The notes below the pieces were generated by a model. It had not been told where the DNA came from. It searched no databases and saw nothing but the letters and a program-made list of their open reading frames with translations. The position numbers and the translations under genes are program-made. This document shows, piece after piece, positions 20,062 through 31,500 of a stretch of DNA of 64,000 nt. The DNA is from Acanthochlamys bracteata (taxonomy: Eukaryota > Streptophyta > Magnoliopsida > Pandanales > Velloziaceae): positions 7,467,155 through 7,531,154 of the forward strand of contig CM034137.1 in assembly GCA_019914995.1 (NCBI GenBank). The letters are read 5' to 3'. Every line of letters starts with the position of its first letter. The first letter of the stretch is position 1.

Positions 20062-21227
20062 CAAACGATACCGGGAACCTGGTACCGGAAACCGAATTCC
20101 GGCCGCTATGCAACTTCTCGATCCAAGATACGACATCTGCGAGTTGATCGGAGACATTAGAGTCCACGGTAACTCGTCCAATGTTGTATAGGTTACACCG
20201 GAAGATCAACGGAGAAATGAGGCATGGAAAAATCCGTCCTTACGCCCCGAAAGGCAATGAGAGCGCGTTAGCCAACGTCCGGCCAGTCCACGTCAGGTCG
20301 ATCACTGATGGCCCATCCTGCACAGTCAATCACACTGTTCCAGCAATCGTTTTCTCTAACACCGGATTTCACCGGAAATCTCGTATCTACAACGGCGAAG
20401 TCAAGTTTCTGGTGACTGACTTGAGTCTGTGGTGGGTCCACAAGTTCAGGCTCTTCTTCAAAGCTCTCTCTCACTACGACCTCATTGATTTTAACAGGTA
20501 CGCGAGTGTTTGATATTTTCTAAGTTAAATAAATTTTTGGATGAACTAATTTGTTAACTATATTAACGGAATACTGTCAGTGACAAAAACGTGCACTGCT
20601 TCAACGAAGTAGTGATAGGCTTGCACTGCCATAAGGAGCTGACTATTCGATCCATCACGTACGCCGGAGGGTTACACGATAGCCGGCTTCACCACATTTC
20701 TCCGGCAAGCCTATTCCCTCCAAATCATCCACAACACAAACAGCTTGATCAGAACTAAACCTCGTCTGCTGCTCGTCGCGCGTAAGCACACGCGAATACT
20801 TCTGAACGTCAACGAGACCATCGCAATGGCAGAAGGTCTCGGCTACGACGTAATCGTGGATGAAGCTGATGTGAGTTCAGACGTAGCTCGTTTTGCATCG
20901 ACGGTGAACTCTTGCGACGACGTCATGGTCGGCGTGGTGATCCAGATCGTTCCTTGGGGTGGTCTAGAGTGGATTTGCATGTTGGATTTCGGCGAAGGTG
21001 AGAAGGATGCGAAGCTCAACTACCTGTAATACTCGATCGGTGCAGATGAGAGTTGGTTGATCGAGTTATATCCAAGAGATCATGAAGTTTTCATGGATCC
21101 GTTCAAGTTTCATAACAGAGGTTGGGATTTGCTGAGGGAGATGTTCATGGATAAGAAAAATGTTAGATTAAACGTTGCAAGGTTTAAAACTGTTTTACAA
21201 CAAGCACTAGAACATTTGAACAAGTAG
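20062..21227 (+). pseudogene. GT61 glycosyltransferase relic 2
   Basis: Catalytic-domain remnant of the same family as the flanking intact genes. In order: DICELIGDIRVHGNSS (about 20126-20180), WKIRPYAPKGNESALANVR, SCTVNHTVPAIVFSNTGF (about 20317-20369), NGEVKFLVTD, VHKFRLFFKALSHYDLIDFN (ends 20497), then after an 83-bp GT-AG gap VHCFNEVVIGL, KPRLLLVARK, TVNSCDDVMVGV, VIQIVPWGGLEWIC and an NVRLNVARFKTVLQQAL tail ending in TAG at 21225-21227. Disabling lesions are a TAG near 20189, loss of the HDFTD segment near 20370-20385 with a local frameshift, loss of the whole HGAGLTN segment at about 20936, and a TAA at 21027-21029. No N-terminal anchor exon is recognisable. The coding remnant is less decayed than relic 1. 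Confidence 0.9.
20498..20580 (+). other. Intron-like GT-AG gap in GT61 relic 2
   Basis: The frame DLIDFN-AG breaks at 20497 with donor GTACGC and resumes at 20581 after acceptor CTGTCAG, with phase conserved (AG plus T gives Ser, then DKNVHCF). Both intact GT61 genes in the window are uninterrupted at the equivalent position. Confidence 0.7.
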
Positions 21228-21270
21228 ATTCAAAGCAAATTAACGTAATATTCATTGCCGTATGTTATTA

Positions 21271-21472
21271 CGGGGCTGTTTGAAAATACTTATCAAAAAT
21301 ATTTTTTTGAAAATAATTATTTTTATTTAAAAATAAATAGTAAAAATTGTTTATTACATAAAAGTTTCTATATTTTAAGAAAATTTAAATAAATTTTATA
21401 AAATAATATAAAATTTGATAAAAAAATATTAAGAAGTACTTTTCCAAAAAGTAATGCCAAATAAAGTCTACG
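21271..21472. mobile_element. MITE-like element (202 bp), TTA-flanked
   Basis: Ends CGGGGCTGTTTGAAAATAC and GTAATGCCAAATAAAGTCTACG are loosely inverted. TTA occurs at 21268-21270 and 21473-21475. It lies immediately downstream of GT61 relic 2. The boundaries are less certain than for the M1 copies because the inverted repeat is poor. Confidence 0.55.
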
Positions 21473-21475
21473 TTA

Positions 21476-21677
21476 GAGCGTTTGAAATTACTTTCGAAAA
21501 AAAATTATAGAATAAAAAATATTTTATTTTTTTACTAAAAAAATATATCATTTCGTAAAAATTTTTTATATTTTTAAATTTTAAATAATTTTCTAAATAT
21601 AATATAGAAAATATATTATAAAATATAAATTAAAATTTTAAAAATTATTTTGCTGAAATGTTCTGCTAAACACACTT
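21476..21677. mobile_element. MITE-like element (202 bp), TTA-flanked, abutting the previous one
   Basis: Ends GAGCGTTTGAAATTAC and GCTAAACACACTT, flanked by TTA at 21473-21475 and 21678-21680. The left TTA is shared with the element at 21271-21472, the same arrangement as at 19220. AT-rich interior, no coding capacity. Confidence 0.6.
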
Positions 21678-22050
21678 TTAGTCGGTAAGAAAGTCAGCTT
21701 TTTAAAATTAACTCCGTAAAAATTGAATTAAAAATAAATTTGAATAACTTAAAATATAAAAAATAAGTTCGAATTAAATTTTGATAATTAAATAAATTCA
21801 GTTGAAATTAAGAAAAAACTCTGATGAACAGTAGAAGAAGTGCTGTCTGTCGGTAAGCAAAATCTCCTAATGAGATTAATCATAAATGAGTAGTCGGTGA
21901 AACCTACAACAATAATTTTGTCACAGTTTTTCTTTCTTCCTTTCAATAATTGTTTAGGGTCATTCAAAATTGCTTCAAATAAACTAATTTTTTTTTAAAA
22001 AATTTTATTAAGAAGAGGAACTATAAAATAAGAAAATTCTAATTATTGAG

Positions 22051-22331
22051 GACGTGTTTTAAAAATTTGTAATTTTATTTTTTTTATCAAATTTTGAGTT
22101 TCAATTATTTTATATATTTTAATAATATAAAAAATTCAGAATTTTATTTCTATATATAAAATTTTAGTTTCGATTTTTTTATTTATATACTTTTTAATAT
22201 ATTTATATTTTTAATTTTTAATATATTTTTAAAATTATTAAAATATAAATATTGTATTTTTATTTTCTTTTTCAAAAATTTTATTTTTTATTTTTTATTT
22301 TCATAAAATTCAGTTGAGTATTTAAAGCACG
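22051..22331 (-). mobile_element. Tourist-like MITE, family M1 copy 3 (about 281 bp, decayed)
   Basis: Reverse orientation relative to copies 1 and 2. Ends are GACGTGTTTTAAAAATT and GTATTTAAAGCACG. Interior blocks such as the TTTATTTATATACTTTTTAATATA stretch match copy 4. The right flank is TAA and the left flank TGA/GAG, so the target duplication has decayed. Confidence 0.6.
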
Positions 22332-22580
22332 TAACAAGTCAGTGATTATACGTCTTCTTCCGATTGATCTCACACGTCTAGCAATTCTTAACTTGTAGAT
22401 CCTTCTTTTCTATTCTTATTCTTTAAGCAGACGCATTAATTTAAGCTAATTTATCAATTTTAAGATTAATTTAATAATCTATTGATTTTTTCCTAATTTA
22501 TAATTTACCAACATGGTGGTTGCTTTATTTAATAATCATTCCAAGTCAGACTCACGGCAAATGCAGCGAAAATAATATTA

Positions 22581-22584
<4 letters not shown>

Positions 22585-22628
<44 letters not shown>
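22585..22628. repeat. AT dinucleotide microsatellite
   Basis: About 22 uninterrupted AT units in intergenic DNA between GT61 relic 2 and GT61 gene C. Confidence 0.95.
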
Positions 22629-22631
<3 letters not shown>

Positions 22632-24234
22632 ATATTTGAGAGTGTTTTTTAATTTCTTTTTAATTTAATTTTATAATTTATAGTTTTTAATAAATTTTAA
22701 ATTTTAAAAAAATATAAAAAATTTTACATCATAAATTTTGTTATTATATTCTTTTCAGATAAAAAATTTAGTTTTAAAAATAAATTTAAAGCGAAATAAA
22801 CACTCCTTAAGCCTCAAATATAATAGATATATGAATTAGTAAAATAGAGCAGAATTAGTGCCCAAATGAAAAAGAGCTAAATTGGATGAGCTAGATTCAA
22901 ATTAATAGTAGAAGAATTAGTGATAATATTTGATTAGAAAATAAACTAACTAATTATTTAATTAGTTGAGTCAGCAACTCCTTTTATTAGAACTAAATTT
23001 TACAATTCACCTTCTAAATAAATCTATATTGATAGGGTATTCAAAATAATATATTTTTATATGTGAGAGATGCTAATTCATAACTTATTAGTTAATTATT
23101 TTAGTATAAAATTAGATCTCACAATCATAAATTGTCTTAATAATAAAGGGCCATGTTTGAAATTAACACTTAATAATGAAAGTGGTTGTTAGATAGTGTG
23201 TGTCAAAAGAGTTAGGTCTTAAAACTGTACCCTTGTTTTAGGGTATAGACTTAAGAGTGTGTTCTTTTCATCAAAAAAATTCAATTTTCTCTATTTTTAT
23301 TATCTCACTTCTAATTTATTTTAAATTATAAAAAAATATTAAAATTTAATTCAATTTCAACAATACTAATTTTAATAATTTATTTCTAAAAATTCACAAG
23401 CCAGCATTTTTTGTAATAAAAATTATAATTGAATGAGTTGTATGTTAGGTAGTGATTAATAAGCAAAAACAATATATATAGTTTGCTATTTGAGACCACA
23501 TGGTGACAAATAATCACCTTTATATTTTAAGATATATTTTTTAATTAAATTATAAGTTGTCATGATCATGGAGCAGTTAATGATATTAATTATTTTGAAA
23601 AATGTTTGCACTTAAAAAACGACGATAACAGTGATCTCTTGTTAAGTAACTAAAGTTTTGACTAAATTTTTTTGAATATTTTTTAGACATATTTATTTAA
23701 TTTTTAACGTTTAAACGAACTTTTTTTTTTTTACACTAAGACTCTAATTAGTTGCGCAGTTAGGTGCTATTTTATCTTTATTTTAATTTTTTATATTTCA
23801 AAATTTTATTATAATATTTTAGATTTTTGAAAATTTAAAAGACATAAATATGTTATAAACTTATTATATAAATAATTTTTTAAAAATCTTTTATTAAAAA
23901 TATAATTTGCTTTAAAAACTTCATAAAAATCTCGTAATTAAAAACTCTATTGTTAAAATCATTGTTCCTAAAAACTATGAAGTAAATTTGCTAGTAAATA
24001 ATAATAACCTTTTTGAAAATTCTAGTTATTACCAACGAATTTGTATAGAATTTATTATTTTTTTATCAGAGATTTCCTTATGTTTTAAACAGTGTTATAT
24101 ATCATAGCAACATAATTCACAAATTATTTAAAAAATAACAAATTATTCAGAAATTTTAAAATAAATAAATTACACCAAATTTCAACTTTTCATGTAAACA
24201 TCCAAAGAAAATTTTACATTTAAAAAAAAAAAAA
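22629..24234. other. Intergenic DNA, no gene recognised
   Basis: AT-rich sequence with many stops in all frames and decayed repeat-like stretches (for example GAGTGTGTTCTTTTCATC near 23252). Its right part should hold the 3'UTR and polyadenylation region of the minus-strand GT61 gene ending at 24235. I see no further gene. Confidence 0.55.
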
Positions 24235-25904
24235 TCAAGAGCTTAAGTCAGGCAATTGTTGTAATGCATCTAACAACAACTCCTTAAACTTTCCTAAATC
24301 AATCTTCACATTTTGTTTGTCCAAGTAAATTGATTTCAATGCATTCCAACCTTGCTTGTGAATTGCTGAAGGGTCCTTCAACACAGGATCATCTTTCCCA
24401 TACACTTCACTCAGTGTGCTCTCAGAATCTTGTATGACATGATCCATATATCCCATCTTCATTTCAAGTGCTGCATCTCTGAAGCTGTCCCTTGCCAACC
24501 ATTCCATCCCTCCTAAAGGGATCACCTGAATCACAACTGCTTTCATTGGCAAGAAAACCATGTTAGTTAGTCCTGCACCGTGTACGCCGACCATCACATC
24601 TGCAGAGTTCACCGTCTTTGCAAAGTCGGCGAGGTTAGTGTTCGCGTCAGGCTCGGTTGCAGTAACTTGAAACCCTAGACTCGTTGCAGTTTCAATCATG
24701 CCTTTTAAGTTAACGAACGCTCTAGAGCGTTGCCTAGCAATGATCAAGAGTCCTGGCTTTCTTTTGGCATCACTGCCTCTTGACGCCATGCCTCTTTGCA
24801 AGCCGTAAGCTTCTCTAAGAACATCCTTGAAGTCAAGGATTGTGTACCCTTTTGGTGTTCTTGTGCCATCTACTCCAAGTTCTTTATGAAAGCTAGGACC
24901 GATTATAACGCGCCTAAAGCATCTCACTTCGTCTCCATCAACGTTGTCCAAATCGATTACTTCGTAGTTTGACAACTGCTTGAAGATTGCTTTGAACTTG
25001 TTGATCCACCATGATCTGTAGTCTGCAGCAAGAAGGTGAACTTCTCCATGGAACTGGTAGGCGCTTATGAACAAAGGCACCAAAACATCGGTAAAGTCAT
25101 GGAATGTGTTGCCGGTGAACCCTCCAACGGAGAACATCACTGCAGGGACGACAGAGTGTTTCTTTGTACATTTAGGTAGATGATGATCGTGACCGGATGA
25201 TGATAACGGTTTCAGTGACCATTCCCTGACGTTTGATAAGGCGACAAGGTCGCCTTTCCTCGCGTAAGGCTTGATCTTCAAGTCCTTCTCCGGCGAAGAT
25301 GAATCAAAAAATACCGTCCCTGAACTTGCCTCGATGCGAATATCTCCCGCTATTTCACATGTATCCGACCTCGAGCTCACTTCGTAGCAAGTCGGTCGGC
25401 TCCCATTGATCACTGCCTTCACTTGATCCTCGTACATCTGGTCTTCTTCTTCTTCATTATCATCTTCATCTTGAATTAAACAACAATTTTTTTGTTTTTC
25501 AGAAGTCGATAAAACGTATTTCAAACTTCAGAATGAAGTAATTCTAGTTTAAGTACCTATTATGAATGCATCGTTGATTTCTTGAACTACCATTTTCTTC
25601 TGAAGCTTTACTTTAAGGTTGTGATCTTGAGACTTTCCTGTTATATATATAATCAGAAATCACGAAAACGTAAAATCAACAATGCCAAAAAGAAAAAGAA
25701 ATCAATCTCATGGAAAATGAAAGATGGATTACCACAAGAAGGGCAGTAACGAAGCTTGATGAGAGAAAGAACACAAAGGGAGAGAAGCAAAAAGGCAACG
25801 ACGAGAAGGTTTCCAAATTTTCTTGGCTCTTGTCTTGCAAAGCTTTTGAGGGACTTGATGAATTTGGTGCTTGCTGCCATTGCAAGGTTTTTTGAAGGCT
25901 TCAT
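24235..25904 (-). CDS. GT61 family glycosyltransferase, intact copy C
   Basis: Three exons on the minus strand (25904-25733, 25637-25557, 25469-24235) give 495 residues with no stop. The chosen ATG precedes a basic leader and one hydrophobic segment (about residues 31-49); an in-frame ATG at 25880 is an alternative start. The second exon encodes a polar stem. The catalytic domain has CEIAGDIRI, KKHSVVPAVMFS, the HDFTDVLVP motif (H near residue 208), RCFRRVIIG, KRKPGLLIIARQRS, GVHGAGLTNMVFLP (near residue 379) and a terminal KIDLGKF tail. It is a probable Golgi-resident transferase acting on cell-wall xylan or a related glycan; the donor sugar is unknown. It lies on the opposite strand from copy A, has fewer stem exons and an acidic EEEED run at the start of exon 3. 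Confidence 0.92.
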
Positions 25905-26017
25905 GCAGGTTCTTCTCTTTAGTGAATTCTTCTCTCTTGTGTTGTTGTTGTTGATGCTGTTTTTGGTTTGGTCGTTTGTTTGAATCCAATTCATAGAACT
26001 TGTTTTGATCATGAAGT

Positions 26018-26026
26018 TTTTATAAG
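26018..26026 (-). promoter_or_regulatory. Candidate TATA box of GT61 gene C
   Basis: On the minus strand the sequence reads CTTATAAAAAC about 115 bases upstream of the ATG at 25904. Motif and spacing fit a TATA box. Confidence 0.45.
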
Positions 26027-26768
26027 GGCACGTTTACTCAATTTTTTAAAGCGAGTTTTTTAAAAAATTGAATTTAAAATTTAGAGGTTGAATTTAATTA
26101 AAAATTAAAATTTGATATTTATTATAAAAGTAAGTTAGAATTGAAATTTTTAATTTTAAAATTTGAAGGTAAAATTTTAGGTTTAAAAATTTTGAATTTA
26201 ATTGATTGAAAAAAGTGAATTTTTTGTTGAAAAAAGTATAAAAAGTTTGAATTTTTTTTCAAAATACTACTACAAACTGAATATTTACCGACTGCAAATT
26301 ACCAATTGTCAAAAAATATAACTTGAAAAATAAAATTCGAAAGAATTTGGTGAGATGCCTCAAAAAAATAATTTATTTGTTATTATCTGTCTAAAAATAT
26401 GCTTTTTTTCATATAATTTCAATTATTGAAATAAAACTAAGTTGCTACAGAATATTACAAATATATTTTTGCTATAACTAACATGCTTATTATCTTGACT
26501 TGATAAAATTTCACCCCCTCAAAAAAGACAAAAAAAGAAGAAGAAGAAATTTTCTATAAAACTTGAACAAAATTTGTTGAATAACTTTCAAAAAGTTCGC
26601 AAGCAGTAAATAAATTGCATTAATTAGTAGTTAGTGATCAATCACATCAAAATATAACTGTTATAAAAATCACATATCCATTCAAAATAGAAAAAAACTT
26701 CTTTAACTTTTCTATTTAAAACTTTTTTCAATTTTTCACTCTTTTTTAGCGTCAGAGAAATGTATTTA

Positions 26769-27068
26769 GAACATATTTCAAACGTTCATAATTTCACTTT
26801 CTTTCGCCAAATTTTGAATTTCGAAAAATTCATATGCTTCAATTATACAAAAACTCAAAACTCTAATTTCATACAGAATTTAAGTTTCAACTTTTTTATT
26901 TACACACTTTTTAATACAATTATATTTTTCAATTTTCAACACACTTTTAAAAACTATTGAAACAAAAATACTAAAATCTACTTTCATTTTATTTTTCAAA
27001 AAACTCTATTTTTTATTTTTTATTTTTTATTTTTACAAAATTTAATTACGGATATTTGAAATACGCTC
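26769..27068 (-). mobile_element. Tourist-like MITE, family M1 copy 4 (300 bp)
   Basis: Ends GAACATATTTCAAACG and ATATTTGAAATACGCTC, flanked by TTA at 26766-26768 and 27069-27071. Reverse-complemented, it aligns along its length with the copies at 16088 and 18931. Confidence 0.82.
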
Positions 27069-27071
27069 TTA

Positions 27072-28564
27072 TACAGAATATAACAACTTCAAGCAAATTA
27101 AAAGATATAAATTATACATTTTTACCAAAGAGAAAAATTATCTATTATAATATTTTTTAAATATGTAAAATTTGATGTACAACAATAACAAAAAACAAAT
27201 ATAAAAATCATATATAAATATTTGACAAAAATAATCGATTTATAAACCAACGCCTGTAATTTTAAATAGTGATTTTTTTAGTGACTACAGTATCGTAGAA
27301 TTTTTCTCGCATATATTTTATTTTTTATAATTATTTTATTTGTTTCTAATATATCTTAATATTAAAGCTTAAAATTTTGTTTTAAAAAACTTAAAATTTT
27401 AAAAAATAATAAACACTCGAGATTACGAAAAAGATAGAAAAAATTCAAAAAATAAATTTAATAGACAGCTCAACGAACTCATAATAATGACTCATGTGCA
27501 TCAGCATGAACAGAAGACCAAAAATTAATCAACATAATTAATATAACTCATATTCAATATTATATTAAAAATTTTAAAGAGCAAAAAAAATCAAATATTA
27601 TTAAACATATATTATTCTTGAAGATTTCTATCAATATAGACAGCTTAAAGAATAAGTTGCGTCTAATAGTGAGACAACGAGTTGGCTAATAAAATCATTT
27701 ATAAGGACGTGTTTACTTGCTAAAATATGTTTTTAATTATGCAACTAAATATAAAATATATATAAGTGTTTAAAATAATTTTTTAAAATTGTTTTGAATT
27801 TTTTTAAGTAAAATTTTTTATCAATATATTATTTTATGATGTAAAATTTATTTTTATTTTTCAATTTGGAAACAAAACCTAAACATTATAGACAATAAAT
27901 TAAAAATTAAAATTAAAATGTGTAGGTCTTCTACTTCGGCAGATTCTATCTTAAGACATATTTGATTTTATTTTTAAACTTTTTTTATTCTAATTTTTAT
28001 TTTACTATAAAACTTCTACAATTTTTATAAAATTTATATTAAAATTTTAAAAAATAAAAAGAATTCTATATTTATTAAATATTATTATTAATTACTTTTA
28101 CTATTTTTTTAAATAAAAAATAAAATTTATTTTCTAAAAATAATAATTCTTATATTAAAAAACTTTTTTTTCAAAAACACTCTCTAACTTCCACTTCATT
28201 CACCAATACAACAGCAACCCTAGCTTAAAAAAATAATATCATTAAATTTTATTATTTATTATATTTTAAAGTAAAAAAATAGTAAAACTTATTTTCTGAA
28301 AAAAAAAAGTTTTTGTTCTAAAAAAATATTTTTTCGAAGCACTTCCAAAGATTCCCCAGCAATACAACAGCAACCCTAAAAATTATGAAGCAGGAACTTA
28401 TTGGATATATAAATATATTACATATGCAAGTTCTTTCATTGCTAGTGCAACCACACTCAAAATTGTTTGATATATAAACTAAGTTAGAAAGCATATACGT
28501 AGGATATTAATTAGCTTCAATTGAGAAGCAAAAATTGCATAAATGTGGATAGCAGAAAATTAAA
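27072..28564. other. Intergenic DNA between the MITE and the PSS1 gene end
   Basis: AT-rich, no gene recognised. Two imperfect copies of a motif containing CAATACAACAGCAACCCTA occur at about 28203-28221 and 28361-28379, suggesting a small local duplication. The last 100-200 bases probably belong to the 3'UTR of the PSS1 gene. Confidence 0.5.
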
Positions 28565-31500
28565 CTATGACAGCTTCTTTCTCAGCAACGAGCGATGGAT
28601 TTGTAACGACCAAAATAGCAGGAATATGAAAATAGCCAACCCGACGAATGTCCAGAGAGCAACCAACCATCTTGGCATCGGTTCGTGAAACAAACCTGGT
28701 GGAAGAATGCAGTAAGAGTTATTGTATAAGGTGCGAGTTCAGGGAATTCGTTCAAATGTAAGCACTTACCCTTGCCGAATTTGATGCAGATTAGAAGTTC
28801 CACTATGCATATGGCCAGAGAAAGCCAACAGAATGCTCCCACCTTCTTCGCTTGCTTTCTGAAATTATTGAGATCCTCAGAAGAAACTCATATAATGAAT
28901 AGATGAGAAAAAAAGTTATAACCTAGTAGTTAATAGGCGATATCAGCATAGAAAAACTACTGTTTGTGTGTGTGTGTGTGTGTCTGTGTGTGCAGGGATG
29001 TGAAAAATCCATAGAATGAAGAGATAAGACAGACCTGTCTTGCAAGTAGGAGTTGTACTCACGGATAGTTGGTATCGCAATTAACCACCACAAGACCAGC
29101 CTATATACCACAAGTGGATTTCTTGGAGGTATCCAAAGGCAAAACTTGAGAAAGAAAGTATTGAGCTCCACAATCATGAATACGACACACAGGCTTAGCA
29201 CTTGAATGAATCTCCATGGCCCAAGCAGCGGATGCCATTCATCTTTGTCCCACCTTGCAGGTGTGAATTGCCCCAAAGTTCTTTTCACCTTAAAAAATAA
29301 GCAAATCGACTAATATGATTACCATGTGGGAATTTGCTTCTCATGATTACATATGCAACCGCATCCACTTCAAACGAGTATTTTCAAATTAAATTTAAGA
29401 AATGGGATAGAAACTAAAGATGGTTGCATGTTAGACCACCAGTTGCATCCACATGTTACATGTCATCAAGATTAAAACTCTTTTTAACCTTGAATTGTAA
29501 ATATAAAGATAGTATTGCTTCAAGTTTCATCAAAAGTGTTCATGGGGAAGCTTACAAAAATCCAAAGAACCTACTTTCACGATTTATTCAGGTATATTTG
29601 GCAAAGACAGCTAATGGCTCCAGAAAACTGTATCTCTGAACAGAAACATAAAATAAAACATACCTTACCAATTATATTCGGTTGCTGGCTAATACCAACC
29701 CATTCGTAAGTTTTTCCATCAAAATACTTCACTGTACGCATTCCTGCCCAGATACCTGAATCAAATGGAAAAAAAAATCAATATCCATCTAAGCAAATAG
29801 CACTTGGCAGTTCTGAGTACCAATATACTGAAGCATCTGATTCCACAACAAATAGCGCAGAGAAATTATTTGGATACAGCAAAGCGGTGACAGGAAAGAT
29901 ATAAAACTGAAATGACATGAAAAGCAAATATAAAAGGAACATAAATTTGAATCAACAAATTCAGCAATATACAATATGAAAAGCATAGAAGGCATGGCAC
30001 CATGTTATGCATATCACCAGGTCACTTGAGAGTGTTTTGCAGAATATGATGGCTGAATAATTATGTCAATAGAGCAAGCTAAATAATATGACTAGGAAGA
30101 ATCAACAACTTAAGGTACAAGTTCCAACATAGAAAATGAACTCCATAACACATTAGAGTAAACTTAAAAAAACTTATTTGTAAACAACCCAGCACCTGTC
30201 ACTCAAGATGATGTGTACGGGCAAAATTTGTTGATAAGCACAGCCTTAAACAAAATGGACTAACATGACGTAGATTAGGATCTCACCAAACCAATTGCAC
30301 ACCAAGATGTCCAGAATAATGCTATCCCACCAGCACTCGTTAAAGTTTGGCAACATATGACGAAATGTCAGCTGTAAAAGCATGAAATTAGACATCAGAC
30401 CTTGCAAACCGGAAGGAATTTACAGACATGCAACACGTCCAACCTCCATCAATTCAAAGCCAATTGATAAAACCCATAGAAGAGACCGATTACGTATCAT
30501 TATAGCCTTGCCCCACCATCCAAAAATATGAGCAAGCACAAACTCATCGAACAGTGTTTCCTGAAAAAGTAATCATGAAATCAGCATCTTACAAAAAAAA
30601 GTTTTGCAACTATCACAGATGCAGGGAAAAGAGCCAATCTGGAAGGATGAAATCATGACGCCATACATAAACATTGTTAAACCTGCTTTTGGGATGCTCT
30701 GGCACATAAATGCGACAATCTGTTCCATATGATCTCTCAGGTAGTTCTGCATTGTAACAAGGCATCAACAAATTCATGTTACTCAAACTGGCATACCACA
30801 TTGCATAATAAATAATTAAAGTGCATAAGAAACTTGCTCACCAACTCCAAGATCAGGGTGAAGATATTTCATGAACTGCCTAGCATCATCTCGGTTCTAA
30901 ACAAAATGATTGCTTAGATTCCATACAAAAGAATTTTTAAATGTATAGGACAAAATGCAAAGTATAGTGGCAAAAGGAAATTTTGGTTTTAACTTTATGA
31001 TATAGTAAAATTTCCGTTGACCTAACCTGGAAGAGCAAAAATGTAAGGGCCACAAGATAAACAACAGCCATTCCATGAACTAAACGCCAAACAGCAGGAT
31101 GTGGTCTGATAAGTACACTGTAAAGGAACGATCAGAATTGTAGTTTAGCTATGGAATAAAATCTAAAACTCAATCAAGAATTAGTATTTAGTAAAAGTTA
31201 ATTTTAGGTTACTGCTAGGAAATTGCTCTTCCTCATGTACATGTGAGGAGCCCAGATAAAATAAACAGAAAGCTGTATAGCAGTAAAGTTAGAAGCCTCA
31301 AGCTTCTTACGTACATTGTTTCCAGGCGCTATCATCGGTTTCTGAAAACTAAATGCATTTCATACAACTTCACATGAAGTCAGAAAATGAACCATACTAA
31401 TTTATACTAAATATGCATGCATAATCAAGTAATTTCAAACTTTGCAGTAAGCAACTCACGTTGGAGGCGCTTGAAGTAAGGTGTAGGTGAGAAAAACCGA

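Noticed and set aside
22585-22628. Possible replication origin or matrix-attachment role for the AT run
   Set aside because: A plain dinucleotide microsatellite explains it and nothing else supports such a role.
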